From contig NC_035436.2 in NCBI RefSeq assembly GCF_002127325.2, forward strand, positions 20,185,645 to 20,249,644: 64,000 bases of DNA, read 5' to 3'. The translations under genes and the position numbers were made by a program. A model generated the notes under the pieces. That model saw only the letters and a program-made list of their open reading frames with translations, made no database searches and had not been told where the DNA came from. Positions within the stretch are counted from its first letter, which is position 1; each line of letters starts with the position of its first letter. The DNA comes from Helianthus annuus (Eukaryota; Streptophyta; Magnoliopsida; Asterales; Asteraceae). Shown here one piece after another: positions 55,890-64,000 of the stretch.

Positions 55890-56590
55890 AGCTTCGAAGC
55901 TTCTGGAATATGGCAAGGTGGCACCCAAGATGCTCCCTCCGACAAAAAGGACAACATGTGTCACCATTCATCAAGCGCCCATGTAGGCCTGTAACAAATC
56001 AAGGAGCAGACCGACATCAGCGGTACGACATTTCCAGCATGAGCAAATATAGGCGTGCCACGTGTACCACTACCCTGACCACAGCAGAGGAGACCAAGAG
56101 GATTTTCCCCTTGGTCGGACAGCTGGCGCCCTATAACAGCTGGCAAGGCTGCTCCTCCCTCTTTCACCCTCCGGCTATAAATAGGACCCTTCATCATTCA
56201 GGTTGGCACGACTACTAAATACTCTCACACAATACACACACTGTTTTCCTCCTCAGAACAGTACTTATTCTCACGCCGGAGCCTGGTTAAGAGGGAAACC
56301 CCCATATTCCCCTCTTAACGACACTTGAATATAGTATATAAAAAAGTTGTTAGAGATTTGTAATTTGTATTTGTATCTATAGATTTCTTAGTTGTGATTG
56401 TAAATATGATATGTAATTATAAATAAATAATTTACAATTACGATATGTATTTCTTTGTTATAACCTTTTATTTCAGTTTTTCATGTTACCCAACCCCGTG
56501 TACCACACAGGTTTTAACCGACTTTTTAAAAGCTCGCGATGACAAACTGAATACTAGAACTCACTTTATTTTAACATGAACAAAATTAAG
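55890..56590. mobile_element. LTR-like fragment plus Helitron-like remnant
   Basis: 56030-56330 resembles an LTR promoter and leader: GGCTATAAATAGGA near 56173, then a CT-rich leader and TTCTCACGCCGGAGCC. 56490-56530 has a decayed Helitron-type hairpin (CCCGTGTACCACACAGG then TTTTAACCGAC). The ORFs in this stretch lack recognisable domains. Boundaries are uncertain. Confidence 0.45.
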
Positions 56591-56593
56591 AAA

Positions 56594-56708
56594 ACGAGCT
56601 ACTGTAACTAGACGTTATTCTAGTTTGTGTCTACTTGGGTTTAGTAGACCTTGACCCTGACCATGGTTGCACCATCGGTCAATGGGTTGAGTTCATTCCA
56701 AGCATCAG
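56594..56708 (-). pseudogene. Second RGP 3'-end fragment with 3'UTR
   Basis: On minus it reads DAWNELNPLTDGAT, then the tail codons with a frame change and CCCAAGTAGACACAAACTAG, which matches the stop and 3'UTR of RGP-B. It is abutted at its 5' side by FIST intron 3 sequence, a non-homologous junction near 56708. Confidence 0.75.
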
Positions 56709-56742
56709 AAAACAAAATATGTAACTAGAAAACAGAGTAAAC

Positions 56743-57359
56743 TTCTTGGAATTCATCAGAAATGGCATCTCTTCCAATAACTTTAGCGGTCCATTTGCTA
56801 AATGTTCGATCGGTACCGGCATTAGAAGTGTGCAAAAAACCGAATTAACCGAACCATAACCGAATTAAGCTAAGACTGTGTAAAGAGGTGTAAAGGGGAT
56901 GACAAATCAGCATTTTCACGCCCCAAGCACCATAACACTTGAAGTAAAGGGGGCACCAAAGATAGCTTAGTTAGCCCACCAACGGATGTGAGAGGGTTTT
57001 CCCAACAAATCACACATTTTTTTCTTTTGAATACAAACTATGAATTACTTATTAGGGTGTAGTTAAAAGTTAAAACCACGACACCATTGTGAAAGCCTGG
57101 ATTAACTAAAGGCTTCTTGGCTATGTGGTGTGGCGCTGAGGTGGCTCTTTAACTAGCAACTTTAACACAAACACATTCTAAATTCATAACTGAATACCAT
57201 ACCCTATATATTCAATTTCTAATCCCTAGTTTTGAAGTCAAAATAACATACAAGTTGACGAGCCTCATGCAATTTGAAGAAATAACCAACATAAGCAATG
57301 GTAAAATGACGACGAATCGGCTCCAATAGTACTTTATTCACCACTTTCCCTACAACATC
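56743..57359 (-). pseudogene. FIST F-box gene fragment: exons 2 and 3
   Basis: 57359-57252 is a complete 108-nt exon 2, still open (NKVLLEPIRRHFTIAYVGY...) and with its donor. About 56797-56743 is a partial exon 3 with its donor GTTTACTCTGTTTTCTAG. Neither exon 1 nor exons 4-10 were found. The intervening intron holds GTACCG/CCGAATTAACCG-type repeat DNA. Confidence 0.75.
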
Positions 57360-57888
57360 CTAGGGCATGAAAAAACGAAGAAAAAAATGGTTGAAGAATA
57401 AAACGTATGATTAAGGTAAAAAAAAGGGTTGGTGGTGAGCGTATGCACGTCGTACACTTTCCGCCCATTGGTTTTACAATGAAGGTTTAGGTTTTGCAGG
57501 CCAACGTCTAGTTTCCGCCCATTGGTTTTACAATGTATGATTGAAGTAAAAAAAAAAAGGTTTATTGTTTGTAAAATATGTTTGGACAAGATCATAGCCA
57601 ATTACAAACAACAGAAAAAAGAGAACATCTTTATGCTATTCTTCCTTTGCAATAGAGTATGTTTGTTTCAATATTGACCATAGCCAATTACAAACAACTT
57701 AAAAGGCTGTGAGATAAAGAAAACATGGGTTATATCCACAAAAAGCAAGAGGGACACATGTTTTTTTTTATATAAAAAAAGTCAAAGGGGCTGACTTCCA
57801 AGACTCAACTCAAAAGTGTAACAATAAGGAATGAGTTATAGCTTGTAAAGAGTCCAAAGTCCAACACAAAATCACCACAATTCCCTTT
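57360..57888. other. FIST-D downstream region, no gene seen
   Basis: Contains two copies of TTCCGCCCATTGGTTTTACA (near 57459 and 57511) and two of ATAGCCAATTACAAACAAC (near 57595 and 57681). The presumed FIST-D 3'UTR is at its right edge. Confidence 0.5.
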
Positions 57889-60520
57889 TTATGGAGTGTA
57901 AGACATTATGAAGTAGACAGCACTGCATTTGGGCAAGCAGCAACGCCCCAACTTTTGTTCTCGGGAGCCTTTAACATGCAGTATTAAATCACCACGCCCA
58001 ATTGCCTGGTAACTACATGACCCGCCAAGTGTCACGCCTGGAAAGTTATCCGTAAACGGAGCCCTGCAAATCTTTGGCTGGGTGAAGAATGTATCACAAA
58101 AAGAGGAAGAAGTGAAAATAAGACCACCAAAAACCTCCCGCTTATCATCGCCAGTGGTGCTCCCTTGCTTGAGAGATCTTAGATCGTTAGAGACACTGGC
58201 AGCAGAAGATAAAGCGGTGGCGAAATCTGAGTAGTAATAACGAAAAGTATCGCCTGTTTTGATGCCTCTATCATCAACAATCAGACCCTCTTCGTCACTC
58301 CTGCATGAAAATGATTATACTTAGTTTTGTTAATGCATAAAACCTTCTAGGTCATCTTGTTCAAGAAATAGATTATTATTGAAATAATTTGATTTGTAAT
58401 CATATCCAACAACGAACCGAACGAACACGAACAAGGTCATGTTCGTGTTCGTTCGTTAAGGAAATTAACATGTTCGCGAACTGTTCACGAACGCATACCG
58501 AACATAAGTTTATGTTCGTGTTCGTTCGTTAAAGAAATTCAATTGTTCACGAACAGTTCGTGAACACCGGTCTCGAACACAAACGAACGCAAACAAACAT
58601 TTAACTTGAAAATAAAAAAAATGAAAACATTGTTATCCTTAAACATTGGATATAAGTAGTTAAATACAACTATCAAATGATAAATCAAAACACAAGAAGT
58701 CTACCACACCACCAAACGATAAATAAAGTTTAACTAACTTAGACATAATTATCCCAAAAAATGTCCAAATTTTAGCTAACTTCGAAAAAATAGGGTTTCA
58801 AGTTTTCAATATGTTTAGATAAAAGGTTTATTATTTATTATTTTTTAATATAATCAAATGAACATATTACCGAACGTTCACGAATGCAGTCGAACGAACG
58901 AGACCTGTGTTTGTGTTCGTTCGTTAAGCTAACCGAACGAAATTTTTTGTTCGTGTTCCTTTGTTAAGCTAATCGAACGAACATAAACGAATGCTACTGG
59001 TGGTTATCTTACCGCCGAACTTGGTGGAATGCAAAAGAAGTCACCCATCCGACTTTTTCTTGACCAATTGAGCATTTTCTTCTTTTTCTTACCCCAATGC
59101 AGAAAGGGCGTAAGTAGTTCGGGTGTCCTAGCTGCCATCATTTATTAACGGTCAAAATTCACGACTTTGGAAGAAAAAAAAAAAAGCATAGTTTAGTCAT
59201 ATTTATAACCAAATGTATATAACATTCCCACATCTTGTATTTAAAGGTCTTAATATTCATCAAAATAAAATATGGGGTGTTTGGGATCGCTTGTTGTTTG
59301 CTTATTGTGTTATGAAATTGCTTATTTCAAACTACGAGTAAAGAATAACATACTTCCTCGTAAATTTGATTCTTGATAGTTTCACCATCAAGAATCTCAC
59401 GTGACCCTTCTCTTCTTGCCGTGAGCAAAGTCAAAGATTTATAGTCTCCCTCTTTAACAGATGCCACCTTGTATGCATCGCCTACGGATAATAGTCCATT
59501 TGATATCACAGCATGAAATTGAGTTTCTCCAATACCTTCTCGAAAACATTTAAAAAATTCATAACCGGTTGGAATTAACATTATATTGCAACGGATAAAT
59601 ATGAATATCGATTTGAGTGTTGAACCTAGATGAATATTACCTGAAAGTATGAAGAGACTCGGAATTTTTTTTTAAAAAAAAAAGGTACAAGATCGGTCAA
59701 AGAAAGGAAGATAAGAAAATGATAAAACAAACAGGGGTAACTTTGTAGAATAGTAACCAAGTTTTAAAAGTGTTTCAATTAGGTCAGTCAAGTTTCAAAA
59801 GTGTTCCAATCAGGTCACTCAACATTCATTCTTCATTAAAATTAAGGGTTTTTTCATCCATTTCATAGGTAATCGTGGTGATGTGAATTTTTGTTTCTTT
59901 TTTCTCTTTTATTTGATGCTAACGTCGAGTGATGACGTGGATTGTAACTTGTTTTTTTAATTTTTAATGTAATTAAATGGTTTTTATTTTTAATAAATAT
60001 AATTTCATATATTAAAATAATTCGACCCCAACATTTTATACTCCATTTTTTTCTTGACACATGGAATAAAGGATATGGTTCGATTTGAATGTTAAGTTAT
60101 CTAATTGGGACAAAAACAACACCAGTGACCTAATTAGAACACTTTTAAAACTTGGTTACTATTCTGTGAAATATTCCCAAACATACTAAAAAGATATATA
60201 AAAGTGTAATTTTGAAGTTACCAGGAGGTTTGTTCCTGTCCACAACAAATACCAAGGCGGCAGCAGAAGCATGTTCTTCAGTGGCCTTTATGTTCCTTGA
60301 ACTTCCGTTATCATGTCGCAGAAAAGGGTAGCAAGCACCAACAATGACAGTTTCGGGTGACAGTGCATAATCTAAATAAAGACAAAAAAAAAACCAAAAT
60401 ATTAATTATAGTAAGTCGGTACCCACGCCACACGGTGAATGTTCTAATACAACACTCACCCAGTTTTTCCATAACAGGTATTGTGTCTCCTTGAATTTCC
60501 TGCCAATAAAACATGGTCTT

Positions 60521-60569
<49 letters not shown>

Positions 60570-62927
60570 ATGAAATTTATTTTTAGTAATACATACACTA
60601 GTAACATGAGGAATGACTTACACTAAACATTATGATGGCAGCAGGGGATTTACATCCCGAAATAGAAGCCGAGAACTCCCTAATGTCTGTTACAAACTTG
60701 TCAATTACAACGGCTTGTGGCGCCTGTTACATGTATATCGAAACTTATAAAGGATAAGTAAAACAAATACAACTATAGCTACATGATTGCTCTATCATCT
60801 ATGAAATATATTACCTCAGTTTGTTTTGGGAGTGAGACTATTTTGACTTTAATGCCTGGTAGAAATCCAACGATTAACATGATTGCTCTATTTACGTACT
60901 CCATTACAAGTACAGAAGTATCAGCATCACGATCATTCGTTTTCCAATCAATCTGTAGGTTATTTGAAACATTACTTTCTTAACTTTAACCAAAAACAAG
61001 TGGTAGTTCTAGCAAATCAAATCAAAATATCAAAAGTAAAGGCGAATTTTGTAAGGGAAAAACAAGAAAAACCTCTTGATATTCATCAGAAATCACATCC
61101 CTCCCAATAATTCCACGGGACCAATTAGTAATGACCGGAACTTTGGAGCCTAGTTTTGCAGTAATCTGCAATTCATCCATGAAAACAATAAAATTTACAA
61201 ATATGCAATGCATAACACCAAAAAGTTTACACTATTTACACAGTTGTAAAAATCGCGCCTAGCCTCCAATTAGTGTCAAATAATCGCTAATCGGAGGTTC
61301 ACCTAGGAGTTTTCATCTAATCGGCCAATTAATCACTAAGCAACCAAAGGCAAACCCTATAAATCCCGGCGATTAATCCTGTCTACTTCAAAAAAATGGG
61401 CTGTCTACTTAAAAAAAAAAGTACATATGAAAATGTGTGTGTGACTGTGTGTATATATATATATTCAAAACTGTAAATTACATAGAGGGTGTTTGGGAAT
61501 TGGGGTTGAGGTTTGAAAATAGATTATGCGTTTTGAACATAGTTGTCAAAAGCGCAAAAGGCGCGCGCCTAAGCGCTTGGGCGCAGCGAGGCGCGCCTAT
61601 AGCGCCTGGTGATAGCCTAGGCGCAAAAATGGGCTTTATTTGACAACAAAGGTTTTGAATAATCAGAATCAGATAATTAACTAATTAACTGTAACAAAAC
61701 GTGATGTTGAAAGATAGTGTTTGGATTTGATTATGTTGCTTGATATTACAATAATCAGATAATCAACTATTTGAGTGTTTGGGAAATATATATTTAAAAA
61801 AATAAACAAGTGAAAATCCTTTTCTAAACGCAAAACATCAATTTTTGGAAAACTGCGTTTTGTTGCAGTAGGGAGGGAGCTGCTTTTGGAAAACTGCGAT
61901 TTGTAACTTTCTAAACGCAAATAATCAATTTTTTTAATTTTTTTACCCAAACACTCAAAACTGATTATTTACGATTTCAAAACTCAATAATCAAAATTCA
62001 ATAATCTAAAAATCTACTTCAAAACTCAACCCCAAACACCCTCATAAGACTGTGGGGTATGGGGTGTGGGTTGGCTGAAAACGCCCAAGCCACCACCCCG
62101 GGTGGGCTTGGGTTTGGGCGTGGCCCAAGGGGCGGGAGTTTAAAGCCGGGCGTGGGGCGGGGCTAGCGATCCTAGGTTTTTTTGTAATTTTTAGGAATTT
62201 AATAAAATTTTAGGCTTTTTTTTAATGTTGTGTGTTTTTTTATTTTTTTTATTTTTATTTTAATAAACTGCCAAGCCACGCGGGCTAGCCACGCCCCGAC
62301 ACACCCCACGGACACGTCGCTCACCGGCGGGGGGGCTCGAACTCCACGTGTCAACTCATGCCCCCAACCCCCGCCCCACCATACCCCACCGTCTAAACAT
62401 TTCAATCCGATTATTCCCTATTAATCCCGATAAACTGTCAGTCTAGTCTAGCGCCTAGCGATTCTTACAACATTTATGCTTCAAAAGTTTGAAGTAGATT
62501 CAAAATTCTTAACAATTTTAAAGTCCAAATAACATACGAGCTGGTGAGCCTGATGCCTATCGAATATGCGGCCAACGAAAGCAATGGCGAAATGAGGACG
62601 AATCGGCTCCGATAATACTTTATTCGCCACATCTTCTACAGCAACCTGATAAAAATTAGGGCATAGAAGTAAAAAAACGATCGAATAACACGATTTCGAG
62701 TATTGAAGTACAAACTAGGGTTTGAAATAAGTAACCTGGAGAGAAGGATTGATCGACCAGGCGGAGGATAGCTTGGGACGACAGAGAATGCGATCAGAAA
62801 CAAGGTTCCAGGAGCGGTTGACGCAAGCGGCGGAGGCGAACGATGACGCCGGAAGTCTGGAAATTATGTTTTCAAGAAGGTCTTCTCCGAAGAGATCAAT
62901 AGTTGTTGCGATTCCGGTCGACGGCAT
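57889..62927 (-). CDS. F-box protein with FIST-type C-terminal domain, FIST-D (10 exons)
   Basis: Exons, 5' to 3' on minus, are 62927-62736, 62645-62538, 61165-61073, 60952-60815, 60723-60622, 60499-60460, 60371-60222, 59535-59354, 59131-59013 and 58300-57889, all GT-AG and in phase, giving 511 aa. The F-box is at residues about 12-53 (FGEDLLENIISRLPASSFAS, CVNRSWN). FIST-region landmarks are PIRPHFAIAFVG, GIIGRDVISDE, LIVGFLPGIKV, YALSPETVIVGA, GVRKRRKCSIG, NFPGVTLGG and VYFIMSYTP. Exon 4 (138 nt) is longer than in FIST-A (99) and FIST-C (105), adding residues around NDRDADTSVLVMEYVN. The start MPSTGIATTI is the first in-frame ATG. Introns carry several transposons but the reading frame is intact. 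Substrate unknown. Confidence 0.88.
58413..58985. repeat. CGAACGAAC-type element in FIST-D intron 9
   Basis: Multiple GTTCGTGTTCGTTCGTTAA and complementary words lie at both ends of an AT-rich body. It is absent from the equivalent introns of FIST-B and FIST-C, whose flanks align on both sides. Class not determined; a relative is at 6870-7010. Confidence 0.6.
59737..60179. mobile_element. Fold-back MITE in FIST-D intron 7
   Basis: Inverted arms carry AGAATAGTAACCAAGTTTTA and its complement TAAAACTTGGTTACTATTCT, with TAGGTCA and TGACCTA further in. The target duplication is unclear. Confidence 0.7.
60524..60567 (+). repeat. Poly-A tract in FIST-D intron 5
   Basis: An uninterrupted run of about 44 A lies between exons 5 and 6 on the plus strand (poly-T in the transcript). 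Confidence 0.9.
61538..61651. mobile_element. 114-bp hAT-like MITE in FIST-D intron 2, perfect TSD GTTTTGAA
   Basis: Ends are CATAGTTGTCAAA and TTTGACAACAAAG. Perfect 8-bp duplications GTTTTGAA lie at 61530-61537 and 61652-61659. The interior is GGCGCGC / GCGCC rich. It shares ends with the 562-bp element in FIST-A intron 2. Confidence 0.85.
62048..62393. mobile_element. GC-rich PIF/Harbinger MITE in FIST-D intron 2, TSD TAA
   Basis: Ends are GACTGTGGGGTATGGGG and CCATACCCCACCGTC. TAA flanks both sides (62045-62047, 62394-62396). The body is unusually GC-rich (GGGCGTGGCCCAAGG) around an AT-rich core. It is related to the larger Harbinger element at 63042. Confidence 0.88.
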
Positions 62928-63098
62928 TGCGGTGGTGTTTTACGACGGCGGTGTGTCCGGTGACCGGTTCCGATGCTTAAGACAGGTTTTAGGCTTTTAC
63001 TTTTTACAGTGGTGGTTTATGTAAATATAACTGAAGAGTTAAACTATGGGTATGGGGCGGGGGTTGGGTACAAACGTCTAAGTCACCACCCCGGGTGG

Positions 63099-63538
63099 CA
63101 GGCCGGCTTTAGGGTCAAGATTTTTAAATGAGCATTGTTATCTTAAATGCTTAATAAATGACTTTAGTAACAAAAAATAAGCTAGTTTAATGGTTAACAT
63201 ACTCAAATTTGAAAACCAAGGTTATGAGTTCTATACCCTTCCTTTACATTTTTATTTCCTAAACAATTTTTAGTTAATACCATGCATTTTTTATTTCCCA
63301 AACTATTTTGAACTATCAATTCACTTAATTAATTGACTCTTCGATCTTGTTAACAAGATGATTATATGATTAATTAGTTAATGTTTAGGGTTATAATCTT
63401 GAGGTCATGAGTTCAAACCCCATGATTAGCATGTCGTATTGTGGTTTCTTAATATATATTTGATGAGTTTATATTATACCAATTTTTTTGTTTCGCTCGG
63501 GGCCTAATTTTTTTTTATCATTATCGGAGACGGCCCTG
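63099..63538. mobile_element. hAT element nested in Harbinger, perfect TSD CCGGGTGG
   Basis: Ends are CAGGCCGGCT and GACGGCCCTG. Perfect 8-bp duplications CCGGGTGG lie at 63091-63098 and 63539-63546. The interior has tRNA-promoter-like modules: TAGTTTAATGGTTAAC with GGTTATGAGTTCTATACCC, and GGTCATGAGTTCAAACCCC at 63403-63421. Confidence 0.87.
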
Positions 63539-63770
63539 CCGGGTGGGTTTGGGTTTTGGCGTGCCCTTTTGGCGGGGGTTTCAGCCCGAGCGTTGGGCGG
63601 GGCTACGAGCATGACATGGTGGGATCTCATTGGCCAAGAATACTAGCTGTTTGGGCTAGCCGTTAGGTATGAAATTTAAAAAAAAATAAAAAAAATAAAA
63701 AACTTTTTTTCCCTATATAAATACCTTAACATATTTAATATTTTTCTCACACAATATCAAACACTTCGGT

Positions 63771-64000
63771 ATGTCAGGTTCACGTAACGATATTATCATC
63801 ATAAACCACTCTTCCCTTTTCAATGATCGGGTAAATGGTATAGAACCCAAAGGAAGTTTATTTGTAAACGGGGTTGAGTACGTGTATGGGTACTACCTAG
63901 TTGATGGGATTTACCCGGAGTGGGAGATTTTCGTAAAATCGTTCACAAAACACGGTACCATAGATCCAAAGAGATTAAAGTTTAACAGGGTCCAAATAGT
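63771..64000 (+). CDS. Partial Harbinger (HARBI1/ALP1-like) nuclease, cut by window end
   Basis: An open frame of 76 codons runs off the window. GSRNDI followed by SSLFND and YYLVDGIYPEWEIFVKSF are typical of the C-terminal half of the PIF/Harbinger DDE nuclease, including the aspartate of DGIYP. The N-terminal half of the nuclease, which would carry the first catalytic aspartate, is missing: a TATA-like leader is joined almost directly to the GSRND block. It is thus probably an internally deleted transposase. Confidence 0.72.
   Translation, partial: MSGSRNDIIIINHSSLFNDRVNGIEPKGSLFVNGVEYVYGYYLVDGIYPEWEIFVKSFTKHGTIDPKRLKFNRVQI

Larger units (their letters stand above)
63042..64000 (+). mobile_element. 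PIF/Harbinger element, left end to window edge
   Basis: Begins near CTATGGGTATGGGGCGGGGG and, after the hAT insertion at 63099-63538, continues with GGGTGGGTTTGGGTTTTGG like the MITE at 62048. A CTATATAAATACC promoter-like box (about 63713) precedes the nuclease-like ORF at 63771. The right end lies outside the window. Confidence 0.7.

Noticed and set aside
55910..56218. 102-aa plus-strand ORF and a 78-aa minus ORF
   Set aside because: Both lie in an LTR-like promoter/leader fragment and show no recognisable domain.

Overview
The window is nuclear DNA from a flowering plant. Genes are split by GT-AG introns, intergenic DNA is AT-rich, and transposons dominate. The style of the repeats and the protein sequences suggest a eudicot, probably the daisy family (Asteraceae), but that family call is tentative. 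There are no bacterial operons, CRISPR arrays, rRNA genes or tRNA genes.

Genes. Two families make up nearly all coding DNA. The first is reversibly glycosylated polypeptide / UDP-arabinopyranose mutase (RGP/UAM): two complete four-exon copies on + (202-4064 and 43728-45849) and two 3'-end fragments on - (54803-55886 and 56594-56708). The second is an F-box protein with a FIST-type C-terminal region (FIST genes below): three complete ten-exon genes, FIST-A (+, 9001-12464), FIST-C (-, 49401-52481) and FIST-D (-, 57889-62927). It also has an orphan last exon (+, 48115-48708) and a fragment with exons 2 and 3 (-, 56743-57359). The two families lie side by side repeatedly, in mirrored order around about 49 kb, so the locus probably grew by duplication and inversion of an RGP-FIST pair. 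One further gene (-, 5297-6106) encodes an unrecognised, probably tail-anchored membrane protein with an in-frame 78-bp minisatellite.

Transposons. From 12.8 to 43.6 kb no host gene is visible. 19.3-35.8 kb is a nest of three LTR retroelements. The youngest (20755-29442) is complete, with a TTTCA target duplication, but lacks gag and pol. Mutator-like (MULE), hAT, PIF/Harbinger, Helitron, CACTA-like and SINE sequences are scattered elsewhere, several with exact target duplications, and many sit in introns of the FIST and RGP genes. The last 230 bases carry part of a Harbinger nuclease.

Most notable. (1) All three nested retroelements have a stem-loop 17-18 nt before the 3' LTR whose pairing is kept despite changed bases. 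(2) Two FIST genes have extra copies of their own translation start just upstream: one inside a Pack-MULE, one as a tandem triplication, each creating short decoy ORFs. (3) The two LTRs of the young element differ mainly by one 240-bp block duplication in a 40-bp repeat array. All exon boundaries, stems and comparisons were worked out by eye; no alignment or search was run.
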